From JBDOQU01 sp039839375 (GTDB lineage Bacteria > Pseudomonadota > Alphaproteobacteria > DSM-16000 > Inquilinaceae): 64,000 nucleotides of DNA. The notes below the pieces were generated by a model, which saw only the letters and a program-made list of their open reading frames with translations, was not told the origin of the DNA and searched no databases. Position numbers and translations under genes: made by a program. The stretch's first letter is position 1, and each line of letters begins with the position of its first letter. The DNA lies in NCBI RefSeq assembly GCF_039839375.1, contig NZ_JBDOQU010000005.1:62001-126000 (forward strand), read 5' to 3'. This document shows, one piece after another, positions 17,143-25,838 of this stretch.

Positions 17143-18018
17143 ATGACCATTCGAAATCCCCTTGAATGGGGCGCCGATCAGTTGAAGTCGGGCGCTCATG
17201 CCGTGCGGCTGGCAAGCGGCTCTGTCTATCATGCCGAAGACCACGCCGCCGCGTCGCGGCCGGAGATCAACCGCATCGGGATCGCCGATCTGAAGGACGC
17301 GCTGGCGAAGGGGCTGGACGATTTCGCGGCCCATCGCACCGATGTTGTCTATGTCTGCCTGATCTATCCCGTCGTCGGGCTGGTCCTGGCCCGCGCGGCC
17401 TTCGGCTACGACATGCTGCCTCTGCTCTTCCCGCTCGCCTCGGGCTTCGCGCTCGTGGGCTCCTTCGCGGCGGTCGGGCTCTATGAGATGAGCCGGCGTC
17501 GAGAGCAGGGGCTGGCGGTCACCTGGACGGACGCCGTCGGCGTGCTGGGATCGCCCTCCTTCGGCGCGATCCTCGTGCTCGGCCTCGCGATGCTGGCGAT
17601 CTTCGTGCTGTGGCTGTTCGCGGCCCAATTGATCTACATGGCGACGCTGGGTCCGGAGCCGCCGGCCTCCATGGCGTCGTTCGTCGAGGCGGTTTTCACC
17701 ACCCAGGCGGGGTGGGCGATGATCGGCGTGGGCGTCGGCGTCGGATTCCTGTTCGCCGTGCTGTCATTGGCGGTCAGCGTGGTGGCGTTCCCGATGCTGA
17801 TCGACCGGAAGGTCGGCGTCGACATCGCCGTCTGGACATCGGTTCGCGCCGTCGCCGCCAATCCGATCGCCATGGGGGCGTGGGGTCTGATCGTCGTTGG
17901 CGGGCTGGTGCTGGGATCGCTCCCGCTCTTCATCGGGCTCGCGATCGTCATGCCGGTGCTGGGGCACGCGACCTGGCACCTCTACCGGAAGGTTGTCGAG
18001 GTTCCTGGCCACAAGTGA
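17143..18018 (+). CDS. DUF2189 family integral membrane protein
   Basis: The 291-residue protein has a soluble N-terminus of about 60 residues with INRIGIADLKDALAKGLDDF (residues 43-62), then about six hydrophobic segments from residue 68 to 285. This is the DUF2189 pattern. A GGAGGAACGAAC ribosome binding site precedes the ATG. The family is a conserved inner-membrane protein of unknown role, sometimes annotated near cytochrome oxidase genes, which are not seen here. It stands alone, converging on the polysaccharide genes. Confidence 0.85.
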   Translation: MTIRNPLEWGADQLKSGAHAVRLASGSVYHAEDHAAASRPEINRIGIADLKDALAKGLDDFAAHRTDVVYVCLIYPVVGLVLARAAFGYDMLPLLFPLASGFALVGSFAAVGLYEMSRRREQGLAVTWTDAVGVLGSPSFGAILVLGLAMLAIFVLWLFAAQLIYMATLGPEPPASMASFVEAVFTTQAGWAMIGVGVGVGFLFAVLSLAVSVVAFPMLIDRKVGVDIAVWTSVRAVAANPIAMGAWGLIVVGGLVLGSLPLFIGLAIVMPVLGHATWHLYRKVVEVPGHK

Positions 18019-18025
18019 GGGCGGA

Positions 18026-19963
18026 CTATCGTTCCTTCACGGAGAGGTCGACCACCACCGGTTGGGCTCCATAGCCCGGCACGATGTTGGTGAGGATGGC
18101 CTTCATCTTCTCGACATTCCGGGTTTCCACCGCGTCCTTCAACTGGCCGATGGCGCGGTGGAGGATTTCCTGCTGGACGATCCGGGGGGAGGCGACGAAC
18201 AGGCCGCCGACCGGGGCCGGCAGCGGCGTTTCGGCGGGATCGAGGATTTCCTCGAACAGCTTCTCCCCTGGCCTCAGCCCGGTGAAGGTGATGGGGATGT
18301 CGGTGTCGGGCCGGAAGCCGGCGAGGCGGATCATCTGGCGCGCCAGATCGACGATCCTGACCGGCTGGCCCATATCCAGAACGAAGATGGTGCCCCGGCC
18401 GTTCTGCTGGTCCAGTCCGAAGGCGGAGGCGTGGATCACCAGTTCCACGGCCTCCCGGATGGTCATGAAGTAGCGGCGCATGTCGGGATGGGTGACGGTG
18501 AGCGGGCCGCCCGCCAGCAACTGGCGCTGGAACAGCGGCACCACCGATCCCGAGGAGCCGAGCACGTTGCCGAACCGCACCGTCATGAAGCGGGTGCCGA
18601 CCGCGCTGTCTTCCCGTCCCGCCACGTCCAGCGCCTGGCAATAGCTTTCCGCTATGCGCTTGGTCGCGCCCATGACGTTGGCCGGCCGCACCGCCTTGTC
18701 GGTGGAGATCAGGATCATCGCCTCCGACCGGAAGGCGCGGGCGGAGTCGGCGACGTTGGCGGTGCCCACGATGTTGGTCAGCACGCCCTCGAACGGGTTG
18801 CCCTCGACCAGCGGCACATGCTTCAGCGCGGCGGCGTGGAACACCACCTGGGGGCGCACCGTCTCGAACGCCCGGTCGACGGCGGAGCGATCGCGCACGT
18901 CGCCGATCAGGGCGTCGACCGGCGGTGGGCGGCCCATCGCCCTTATCTCCCCGTCGATGGCGTAGAGATTGAATTCGCAGCTTTCGAACAGGGTCAGCCG
19001 GTCGGGGTTCAGGCGGGAGATCTGGCGGGTCAGCTCGCTGCCGATCGATCCGCCGGCCCCGGTGATCAGCACCCGCTTGCCGTCGATCAGCCGGGCGATG
19101 GCGTCGCGGTCGAGCGTCACCTGCGGCCGGCCGAGCAGATCCTCGATGGCGATCGGCCGCGGTTCGATCTTCTCTCCGGCGTCGCGGAAGTCGGTCAGCT
19201 TCGGCAGGCGCGACAGCGGCAGGCCCAACCGGTCGCAGCGTTCGACCAGACGCGCCACCTCAGGCCCGTTCATCGCCTCCACATCCACGGTCAGGATGGC
19301 GCGCTGCGGCCGGTCGGCGGCGCGGATGGCCCGGACGACGCAGCTTTCCAGATCGGCGAGGCTGCCGATCACCGGGACGCCGCGCATGTCGCGGCCAACC
19401 CGCGCCGGCTTCAGCCCAACCACGCCGACGACGCGGTAGGACCCGGCGACGTTCTGCTGGACCGACCGGATGAACAGTTCCGCCTCGTCACCCGCGCCGA
19501 TCAGGATGACGGGAATCCTGCCCGCCGTCCCATCGCGAAACAGGGATTTCAGCTTCCAGTCTTTCAGGATCCGGTAGGCGAAGCGGGAGCCGCCGAGGAA
19601 GACGATGGTGATGAACCACTGGATCATCGGCACCGATCGGGGGATCGGCGCCAGCCGGTTGATCAGGAAGAGGATGACCAGCGACCCGACGATCACCAGC
19701 GTCACCGCCTTGGCGAGCTGGATCAGATCGTTGACGGAAGCATAGCGCCAGATGCCGCGATAGAGCCCGACCACCCGGTAGACCACGGCCGCCAGGGCGA
19801 CGACGATCGCGGTATAGAGCAGCAGCGCCTGCAAATAGTGGCCGAAGGCAAGCGAACCCACCCGGAAGTAAAGCGCCAGAACGACGGCCGCGCCGGTGAC
19901 CACGAGATCGTGGCTATAGGCGAGGTAAGCGCGTTTAAGGTGGGAATTTAGATAATTCAGCAA
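18026..19963 (-). CDS. WbpM/CapD-type membrane nucleotide-sugar 4,6-dehydratase
   Basis: The 645-residue protein has four N-terminal membrane helices (roughly residues 17-130), a first Rossmann-like domain with IGAGDEAE at 155-162, and a second with ITGAGGSIGSE at 300-310, followed by STDKAVRPANVMGATKR (420-436) which carries the catalytic region. This is the layout of WbpM/FlaA1/PglF-like enzymes that convert UDP-GlcNAc to a 4-keto-6-deoxy sugar for surface polysaccharide or protein glycosylation. The UDP-sugar epimerase gene upstream on the same strand supports a polysaccharide role. A link to flagellin glycosylation is possible but not shown. Confidence 0.93.
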   Translation of the reverse strand: MLNYLNSHLKRAYLAYSHDLVVTGAAVVLALYFRVGSLAFGHYLQALLLYTAIVVALAAVVYRVVGLYRGIWRYASVNDLIQLAKAVTLVIVGSLVILFLINRLAPIPRSVPMIQWFITIVFLGGSRFAYRILKDWKLKSLFRDGTAGRIPVILIGAGDEAELFIRSVQQNVAGSYRVVGVVGLKPARVGRDMRGVPVIGSLADLESCVVRAIRAADRPQRAILTVDVEAMNGPEVARLVERCDRLGLPLSRLPKLTDFRDAGEKIEPRPIAIEDLLGRPQVTLDRDAIARLIDGKRVLITGAGGSIGSELTRQISRLNPDRLTLFESCEFNLYAIDGEIRAMGRPPPVDALIGDVRDRSAVDRAFETVRPQVVFHAAALKHVPLVEGNPFEGVLTNIVGTANVADSARAFRSEAMILISTDKAVRPANVMGATKRIAESYCQALDVAGREDSAVGTRFMTVRFGNVLGSSGSVVPLFQRQLLAGGPLTVTHPDMRRYFMTIREAVELVIHASAFGLDQQNGRGTIFVLDMGQPVRIVDLARQMIRLAGFRPDTDIPITFTGLRPGEKLFEEILDPAETPLPAPVGGLFVASPRIVQQEILHRAIGQLKDAVETRNVEKMKAILTNIVPGYGAQPVVVDLSVKER

Positions 19964-20033
19964 AAAATTCGTCCAGAAGGAAGAATTCGCAATCTACCAT
20001 TGCGTCATCGCGACGGGTATCCGTTTCTGGACC

Positions 20034-21020
20034 TCAGTTCCGGCCGCGAACGTAATCCTTGTACCATTCGACGAACTTCGGAATGCCAACGTCGATCGGC
20101 GTCTTCGGGTCGAAGCCCAGTTCGCGGCGGCTCGCCTCGATGTCCGCGCTGGTGGCCGGCACGTCGCCCGGCTGGATCGGCTCCAGCCTGCGCACCGCCT
20201 TCTTGCCCAGCGCGGTCTCAAGGACCTCGATGAAATGGCTCAGCTCCTCAGTCCGGCTGTTGCCGAGATTGTAGAGCTTGAAGGGCGGGGCTGCGCCATC
20301 GTCGGCCGGCGGATGGTCCAGCGCCGCCAGCACGCCCGCCACGATGTCCTCGATGAAGGTGAAGTCCCGGCGCATCTGGCCGTTGTTGAACACCCGGATC
20401 GGCCGCCCGGCCTCGATCGCGTCGGCGAACAGGTAGGCCGCCATGTCCGGCCGGCCCCAGGGGCCGTAGACGGTGAAGAAGCGCAGGCCCGTCGTCGGCA
20501 TCCGGTAGAGATGGCTGTAGGTATGGGCCATCAGCTCGCCCGACCGCTTGGTCGCGGCATAGAGCGAGACCGGCGAATCGACGCGCTGGTCGACGGCGAA
20601 GGGCAGTTCGGTGTTGCCGCCATAGACGGAGGAGGAGCTGGCGTAGACGAAATGCTTCAGCCCCTTCGCCCGCCGGGCCGCCTCCAGCATCACGAGCTGG
20701 CCCATGACGTTGGCCTCGACATAGGCGTAGGGGTTCTCCAGCGAATAGCGGACGCCGGCCTGGGCGGCCAGGTGGATGATGCCGGACAGATCGTCCTGGG
20801 CGTCCACCGCCGCCGTCATCGCCTCGCGATCCGAAACATCGGCCTTGTGGAAGGAGAAACCCGGCTCGCCCTCCAGCCGGGCCAGCCGCGACTGCTTCAG
20901 CCGGACGTCGTAATAGTCGTTGAGGTTATCGACGCCGACCACGGTCTCGCCCCGCGCCAGCAGCGCCCGGCAGGTATGGAAACCGATGAAGCCGGCCGCG
21001 CCGGTAACGAGAACAGTCAT
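20034..21020 (-). CDS. UDP-glucuronate 4-epimerase-like NAD-dependent epimerase
   Basis: The 328-residue short-chain-type enzyme starts with the NAD-binding GAAGFIG (residues 7-13), then GVDNLNDYYDVRLKQ near 34-48, SSSVYG near 128, and the catalytic YAATK. The DNLNDYYDVxLK segment is typical of UDP-glucuronate 4-epimerases of the LspL/Cap1J group, which make UDP-galacturonate for capsule or LPS. Its 3' end is 70 bases from the start of the dehydratase gene on the same strand, so the two probably form one surface-sugar unit. Confidence 0.93.
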   Translation of the reverse strand: MTVLVTGAAGFIGFHTCRALLARGETVVGVDNLNDYYDVRLKQSRLARLEGEPGFSFHKADVSDREAMTAAVDAQDDLSGIIHLAAQAGVRYSLENPYAYVEANVMGQLVMLEAARRAKGLKHFVYASSSSVYGGNTELPFAVDQRVDSPVSLYAATKRSGELMAHTYSHLYRMPTTGLRFFTVYGPWGRPDMAAYLFADAIEAGRPIRVFNNGQMRRDFTFIEDIVAGVLAALDHPPADDGAAPPFKLYNLGNSRTEELSHFIEVLETALGKKAVRRLEPIQPGDVPATSADIEASRRELGFDPKTPIDVGIPKFVEWYKDYVRGRN

Positions 21021-21135
21021 GCCAGAAGCTTCCGATGATATGCGGCGTCCGCAAGTCGCGCCCCTATATGGACGACGCGGCGGCCAATGTCAGCCTTTCC
21101 TCGCCCTCACTCCCCGCGCCTGCTATGGGAATCGG

Positions 21136-22305
21136 ATGCTTCGCCTGAAGTCGCATTTCTCCTGTTTCCTCAACGCCGCGCCCGGCCGGCTCCATGCCGC
21201 CGCCCACAGCCATCACCTGTGGCCGGATGTCACGCGCGCCGCCCAATCGGCCGCATGGGAGCAGGCGGCCGTCCTGGCGGACGACAAATGGTCGACGATA
21301 TTCGGAGAGGTGGTCCCCCAGGCGCAGCGACATATCGCGCGCATTCTCAATGTGGGCGATCCGAACGCGATCGTCTTCGCTCCCAACACACATGATCTTG
21401 TGCGGCGGCTTTTCTCGTGCCTGCCGGCGACCAGCGCACCGCGCGTTCTGACGACCGATTCGGAATTCCACAGCTTCACCCGCCAGGCGGCGCGGCTTGA
21501 GGAGGAAGGGGCGCTGGAGGTCGAGCGGATTTCCACCGAACCCTTCGATACGTTCGAGGACCGGTTCGCCGAAGCGGCGTCGCGCGGCGGCCACGACCTC
21601 ATTTTCTTCAGCCAGGTCTTCTTCAATTCCGGCTTCGCGATCGGCGATCTGGAACGGATGGTGAAGGCCGCGCCCGATCCGGCGACGCTGGTCGCGATCG
21701 ACGGCTATCACGGCTTCATGGCGATGCCGACCGACATTTCGGCCCTGTCTTCCCGCGCCTTCTACATCGCCGGCGGCTACAAGTACGCCATGGCCGGTGA
21801 GGGCGCGTGCTTCATGGCCTGTCCGCCGGGCTATGGCGCCCGCCCACGCGACACCGGCTGGTATGCCGATTTCTTCGCCCTTTCCCAACGGCAGAGCGGC
21901 GTCGGCTACGCCTCGGACGCGATGCGCTTCATGGGCGCGACCTTCGATCCGGTCGGCCTCTATCGCCTCAACGCGGTGATGGGCTGGCTTCAAGGCCTCG
22001 GGGTTTCGGTCGCGGATATCCACGCCCATGCCCACGCCCTCCAGGGCCTGTTCGTCGAGGGGTTGCGGACGCGGTCGGTGGCCGCTCTCGATCCCGGCCT
22101 GCTGATGGTCCCGCTGGATGAGCCGCGCCGGGGCAATTTCCTGACCTTCCGAACCGACCGGGCCGCCGAACTTCATCGAATTCTGTCCGAAGCGCGGGTC
22201 GTCACCGACGTGCGGGGAGACCGGCTGCGCGTCGGCTTCGGCCTTTATCACGAGGCGCGGGATATCGACCTTCTGCTGGACGCCGTCGCGGCGGCTCTTG
22301 CCTGA
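21136..22305 (+). CDS. PLP-dependent class V aminotransferase, kynureninase-like
   Basis: The 389-residue protein has fold-type I features: HAAAHSHHLWPD near residue 20, IVFAPNTHDLVRRL around 78, FFSQVFFNSG around 160, and YIAGGYKYAMAG with the likely PLP-binding lysine near residue 215. Overall order fits class V aminotransferases related to kynureninase and cysteine desulfurase-like proteins. The specific substrate is unknown. The ATG at 21136 was chosen because upstream codons overlap the opposite epimerase promoter. It converges, two bases apart, on a gene for a kynurenine-formamidase-like hydrolase. Confidence 0.8.
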   Translation: MLRLKSHFSCFLNAAPGRLHAAAHSHHLWPDVTRAAQSAAWEQAAVLADDKWSTIFGEVVPQAQRHIARILNVGDPNAIVFAPNTHDLVRRLFSCLPATSAPRVLTTDSEFHSFTRQAARLEEEGALEVERISTEPFDTFEDRFAEAASRGGHDLIFFSQVFFNSGFAIGDLERMVKAAPDPATLVAIDGYHGFMAMPTDISALSSRAFYIAGGYKYAMAGEGACFMACPPGYGARPRDTGWYADFFALSQRQSGVGYASDAMRFMGATFDPVGLYRLNAVMGWLQGLGVSVADIHAHAHALQGLFVEGLRTRSVAALDPGLLMVPLDEPRRGNFLTFRTDRAAELHRILSEARVVTDVRGDRLRVGFGLYHEARDIDLLLDAVAAALA

Positions 22306-22307
22306 CC

Positions 22308-23165
22308 TTACGCCCCCATCATCGCCAGGACCGTCCGATGGAGCGGATGATCGGCTTCGCCCAGCGCGTTGACGGCGCTGAAATGGTGCCTGTCGGGCAG
22401 GTCGACTATATGCACATTCATGCCGGCCGATCGCCATGCCGTGGCGAAATCGTCCTGCTGGCGAAGAAACTCCGACGGTTCGTGCGCCCCCACGGCGCAG
22501 ATCAGGGGCGCGCCGCCACGTGGCGGGGTGAAGATCGGACTGACCGCCTGCGCCGTTCCGGCGTCCAGCTTCAGGACGTCGTTCAGATAGGTGTGCCGCA
22601 CGGGCTCAAGGTCATAGACGCCGCTGATCGCGCAGCCGCTCTTGATCATGTCGGCGGGCAGGCCCCGCTCGCCCCAGCCGGTCGCCATCATCATCGCGGC
22701 AAGATGGCCGCCGGCCGAGTGCCCGGCGACGTGCAGCCGGTCGGGATCGCCGCCATGGTCCCGGACATTGGCGTGCAGCCAGCCCATCGCCTCCCGGACT
22801 TCGTCGACTAGCGCCGGAAGCGTCACGTCGGGGCAGAGCGCATAGCCGATGGCGGCGAAGGTGACGCCGTTCTCCACGAAGGTCGGCGCCAGATAGTGGA
22901 ACATCTCCCGACTCATATTCTGCCAGTAGCCGCCATGGATGAAGGCCAGCACCGGCGCGTCGGGTTTCGCCGCCGGGAAGATGTCGATCTTCCGCCTAGG
23001 CCCCGGCCCGTAGGGCAGGTCGCGGCGTCCGCGCAGCGTCTCGCCGGCCGCAATGCTTCCCGTTTCCCATCCCGCGATGAAGGCGGGATGGTCGGGGGTG
23101 CGGGCGCGGAGGTTGTATTCGAAGCTCAGCGCCTCGGCGGTCATGCCGCGATAGAGGGCGGTCAC
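22308..23165 (-). CDS. Alpha/beta hydrolase, kynurenine-formamidase-like
   Basis: The 285-residue product has the oxyanion motif HGGYWQ and the nucleophile elbow GHSAGGH, with a C-terminal DRHHFS histidine. This combination is typical of the AFMID/BNA7 kynurenine formamidase group, here with the family opening LYRGMTAEALSFEYNLRA. The start is GTG at 23165, overlapping the stop of the upstream Lrp-domain gene (GTGA); an internal ATG at 23144 would lose conserved residues. It may cleave N-formylkynurenine or another formamide/ester. The facing gene encodes a kynureninase-like enzyme. Confidence 0.82.
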   Translation of the reverse strand: MTALYRGMTAEALSFEYNLRARTPDHPAFIAGWETGSIAAGETLRGRRDLPYGPGPRRKIDIFPAAKPDAPVLAFIHGGYWQNMSREMFHYLAPTFVENGVTFAAIGYALCPDVTLPALVDEVREAMGWLHANVRDHGGDPDRLHVAGHSAGGHLAAMMMATGWGERGLPADMIKSGCAISGVYDLEPVRHTYLNDVLKLDAGTAQAVSPIFTPPRGGAPLICAVGAHEPSEFLRQQDDFATAWRSAGMNVHIVDLPDRHHFSAVNALGEADHPLHRTVLAMMGA

Positions 23166-23404
23166 GTAAAGGCGTTGAAGGTGATGATGGTGTAGGTGTC
23201 CCGGACATGGGGCAGGGTCTGCAACTGGCTGGTGACGAACCTGCCGACATCGGTGTCGCCGGGCAGGTAGCATTTCACCAGCAGGTCGTATTCGCCGGAG
23301 GTCGAATAGACTTCCGACACCTGCTCGATCGTGTCGACCGCCTGCGCCGCGACGTCGTAGGCCTTGCCCAGATCGCATTTCATCATGACGAAGATGGCGC
23401 GCAT
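23162..23404 (-). CDS. Lone Lrp/AsnC ligand-binding (RAM) domain protein
   Basis: The 80-residue protein is a single RAM domain (MKCDLGKAYDVA, STSGEYDLLVKC, TYTIITFNAF) as found at the C-terminus of Lrp/AsnC regulators, but without a DNA-binding domain. Such stand-alone RAM proteins form decamer-like rings that bind amino acids and may regulate enzymes or full-length Lrp proteins. The overlap with the formamidase-like gene suggests it senses a related amino-acid metabolite, which is inference. Confidence 0.88.
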   Translation of the reverse strand: MRAIFVMMKCDLGKAYDVAAQAVDTIEQVSEVYSTSGEYDLLVKCYLPGDTDVGRFVTSQLQTLPHVRDTYTIITFNAFT

Positions 23405-23464
23405 GGGGCTTCCTTGGTTCTGGTGAGGTGGGAAGCGACTATAGCCTTGGCGCCAGCCCGCGGC

Positions 23465-23944
23465 CTACCCATCCTTCGTCGCCGAACCGTTTTTCCGGCC
23501 CAACATTCGTTCGACGGCATAAAGTCCCGTCAGCACCAGGATCGCCAGCGCCAAGGTGATTCCGGCGATCGTGAAATAGCCGCCGCCGCAGGCGATCCCG
23601 ATCGCCCCGCAGATCCAGATGTTCGCGGCGCTGGTCATGTTGTGGACCTCGCCCCGCCCGTTGATGATCACCCCGGCCGCGAGGAATCCGACAGCGGCGA
23701 TGACGCCTTCGATGATCCGCAGAAGATCGCTGCGGCTCTGGCCGCTGATCTCGATTGCCGTCCGATAGAGCTCGAACCCGACAAGCGTCGTCGCGGCGGC
23801 TCCGACGGCGATCAGGATATGGGTGCGAAGGCCGGCCGGCTTGCCCCGGGCCTCCCGGTCGATGCCCAGGATCATCCCCGCCACGGCCGCCGCCCCCAGC
23901 CTCAGGAGAATGTCGAATGTCGGTGTGGCCGTTTCCTCCCACAT
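23465..23944 (-). CDS. MgtC/SapB-family membrane protein
   Basis: The 159-residue protein has the MgtC N-terminal membrane region: LRLGAAAVAGMILGIDREARGKPAGLRTHILIAVGAA (the conserved R-E-x(3)-KPAGLRTH core at about residues 30-43) and GVIAAVGFLAAGVI, with four to five helices. It lacks the C-terminal cytoplasmic ACT-like domain of virulence MgtC. Family members affect acid, magnesium and ATP-synthase homeostasis. It stands between the RAM-domain gene and a response regulator with short gaps; no functional link is obvious. Confidence 0.92.
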   Translation of the reverse strand: MWEETATPTFDILLRLGAAAVAGMILGIDREARGKPAGLRTHILIAVGAAATTLVGFELYRTAIEISGQSRSDLLRIIEGVIAAVGFLAAGVIINGRGEVHNMTSAANIWICGAIGIACGGGYFTIAGITLALAILVLTGLYAVERMLGRKNGSATKDG

Positions 23945-23959
23945 GGCGCTCTCCCCGTT

Positions 23960-24379
23960 CTACGGCTCGCCGTCGGCGGCCTGTCGTTCGGCGGCGGTGG
24001 CCATCGCCAGCGCCTCGACGATTTCCTGATCCCGGAAGGGCTTGCCTATGAAGAAGACGCCCGGATCGGCCATTTGCCTGACGGCCTCGTCCAGGCTTCC
24101 GGTCACGAAGATCAGCGTGGTTCTGTATTTCTGATGCAACTCACGGCCGACGGTGACTCCGTCGATGCCGCCCGGCAGCCGTACATCCAGGAACGCGATC
24201 GTCGGCGGCGTCCGCAGCGCCTTCGACAAGGCGGTTTCCGCATCGGCCGCCGTTTCGACGCTGCCGTGGCCAAGACCCTTGACCACCGCGCGGATATGCC
24301 GGGCGATTATCGGGTCGTCCTCCACGATCAGGATCACGTGGTCCGGCCTCTCCGTCGACGTGACTTGAACAGGGCTCAT
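23960..24379 (-). CDS. Single-domain response regulator (CheY-like receiver)
   Basis: The 139-residue protein is one receiver domain: acidic pocket EDD near residue 21, phospho-acceptor aspartate in AFLDVRLPGGIDG near 66, switch threonine in FVTGS, and the conserved lysine in IGKPF. There is no output domain. It is separated from a PAS-domain gene on the same strand by 81 bases. No histidine kinase gene is nearby, so the partner must be encoded elsewhere. Confidence 0.93.
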   Translation of the reverse strand: MSPVQVTSTERPDHVILIVEDDPIIARHIRAVVKGLGHGSVETAADAETALSKALRTPPTIAFLDVRLPGGIDGVTVGRELHQKYRTTLIFVTGSLDEAVRQMADPGVFFIGKPFRDQEIVEALAMATAAERQAADGEP

Positions 24380-24460
24380 CGGATCAACAAACGGCTGAAC
24401 GCCGATCCGGTTGCGTGGGCGGGGCCGAAATCCGGAGCCCGCTGAAGGTTGAGACCATCC

Positions 24461-24991
24461 CTAACGCCGTTCGTCGTCGCCTTCCGCAAGGGCAGGGGCG
24501 TTGACCCTTTCGATCAGGTCTATGACGCCGATAATATGGCTGATCCCGCCTGCGGCGTCGGTCAGCGGACAATCGACGGATTCGAACCGGAAATGCTCCC
24601 GCGCCGCCATCGCAAGCCGCCCGCTGCAGCGATAGCACCGGCGGCTGTCGCAGACGGTGCGGTAGTATTCCTCCAGATCGTAGCCATAGCGCTCCATGCT
24701 GAACGTCCTGACGCTCATGCCGGAGGGATTGACGCCCAGTATATGGATCGCCTCTTCGCCATAGAGGCGGAAGGTGAAGCCGGACGCATTTCTCTGGACC
24801 AGGAAAAGATGGGCGACGATGCCGCCATGGTCGGTGATGTCGAAAGCCTTCTTCGGTGGCGGCTCGCCGGCTTCGCACGCGGCCCACCAGCCGTGGAGAT
24901 GGGCGCATCGCCCGCTTTCGAAAACCGTCGCGCTGTCGACCGGAGCTTCCTTGATGCCGTGCATCCGATGAAGTGCGCTATGATCGGCCAT
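24461..24991 (-). CDS. PAS-domain protein (PAS_5 type)
   Basis: The protein of about 176 residues starts at ATG 24991 (an in-frame GTG at 25027 would add 12 residues). It shows the pattern of alphaproteobacterial PAS_5 proteins: a ...HGWWAACEAGEPPPKKAFDI opening, then VQRNASGFTFRLYGEEAIHILG, and a cysteine-containing CDSRRCYRCSG segment near residue 120. It is probably a cytoplasmic ligand or redox sensor without an output domain. It may act with the receiver protein encoded downstream. Confidence 0.75.
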   Translation of the reverse strand: MADHSALHRMHGIKEAPVDSATVFESGRCAHLHGWWAACEAGEPPPKKAFDITDHGGIVAHLFLVQRNASGFTFRLYGEEAIHILGVNPSGMSVRTFSMERYGYDLEEYYRTVCDSRRCYRCSGRLAMAAREHFRFESVDCPLTDAAGGISHIIGVIDLIERVNAPALAEGDDERR

Positions 24992-25054
24992 GGCCCCCGC
25001 CTCGCCTTCCCAAGGATAGAGGACCACGGATATCCCGATCCGCCAAGCCGGCGT

Positions 25055-25315
25055 TCAGCGTTGCTCGACGATCTTGTACTGGAAGTTGATCGCCATGGCC
25101 TCTCCGTCGACGACGGCGTACCATTGACCTTCTTCGCCGGAGGTCTGGCAGTTGTAGCGGTAGTCGAGGCTCCCGGCCAATCCGAGCCGACCCCTGATCC
25201 GGCCCGCGGTCATCGCGGCCGCGATGACGCAGCGGTCTTCCGTGGGATAGGCGATGGGGATCGGCTCCAGCGAACAATAGGTTCCGATGCAGGCCACGAA
25301 AAGCAATTCGAACAT
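25055..25315 (-). CDS. Small hypothetical protein with short hydrophobic N-terminus
   Basis: The 86-residue product begins MFELLFVACIGTYCSLEPIP and contains three cysteines (near residues 9, 14 and 29, with another near 56). The N-terminus is weakly hydrophobic, perhaps a short signal sequence or anchor. I do not recognise the family. Many alphaproteobacterial small proteins share this type of opening followed by RCVIAAA-like stretches. It lies upstream of the PAS gene on the same strand, 63 bases away. Confidence 0.55.
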   Translation of the reverse strand: MFELLFVACIGTYCSLEPIPIAYPTEDRCVIAAAMTAGRIRGRLGLAGSLDYRYNCQTSGEEGQWYAVVDGEAMAINFQYKIVEQR

Positions 25316-25502
25316 GCGCGGCGATCGTCCTTCTCATGCTGGCCGGCCTCGTTGTCCGGCGGATCGCATACTGGTGAAGGATACGCGCCAAACCTTAACG
25401 GCGCATGAAACGGAGCTGCGAGGACCGCTGTTTGTCGTCCCTCCGCCACATTTCCGGAGGATCGTTCGGATGGTCGATTTCATTTGGCCGGGGAGCGTGA
25501 GA

Positions 25503-25778
25503 ATGGCCCGTTGGCTTCCATCGCTGATTGTCGCGATCGGTCTGCTTTCCGTGCCGGCCGCCGCCGAGGACACCCCATCGGACGGTTGGGGAGATCTGTC
25601 CCAGGCGCTGGACGATCTGGCGGCCGTGGCCGACCGGCTCCAGCAATGGGTCGATGACCTGCCCCGATACGGCATCCCCCGGATCACCGAGGATGGCGAC
25701 ATCCTGGTTCCCCGGCGCGAACCGCCGCTGGAGCCGCCGGTCAGGCCGTTGTCGCCGGATGACGTGATCGAGATATGA
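25503..25778 (+). CDS. Small secreted protein with LPRYxIPRITEDGDILVPRR motif
   Basis: The 91-residue protein has a clear signal peptide (about 21 residues, ending VPAAAE), a short amphipathic helix rich in Leu/Asp (DLSQALDDLAAVADRLQQW), and a tail with a DGDILVPRREPP element that ends in IEI. It resembles a common alphaproteobacterial group of small periplasmic proteins with xLPNGDIIxRR tails; function unknown. The ATG at 25503 with GGGAG upstream is favoured over 25470. It converges on fliW. Confidence 0.65.
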   Translation: MARWLPSLIVAIGLLSVPAAAEDTPSDGWGDLSQALDDLAAVADRLQQWVDDLPRYGIPRITEDGDILVPRREPPLEPPVRPLSPDDVIEI

Positions 25779-25791
25779 CAGGCAAAGGAAG

Positions 25792-25814
25792 ACCGGCGGC
25801 GCGCGGCCGCCGGC
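25792..25814 (-). terminator. Probable terminator after fliW (minus strand)
   Basis: An 8-bp perfect GC stem (25793-25800 with 25806-25813, loop GCGCG) lies 26 bases past the fliW stop. On the minus strand it is followed by the pyrimidine-rich TCTTCCTTTGCC. It may also stop the converging small-protein transcript, where the T-tract is weaker. Confidence 0.5.
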
Positions 25815-25838
25815 TTCGGTTCGCGTTGCGCCGGGGCG

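Noticed and set aside
17897..19951. 684-codon plus-strand open frame
   Set aside because: Exactly antisense to the WbpM-like dehydratase gene; rich in His, Asp, Gln and Arg, the typical shadow composition.
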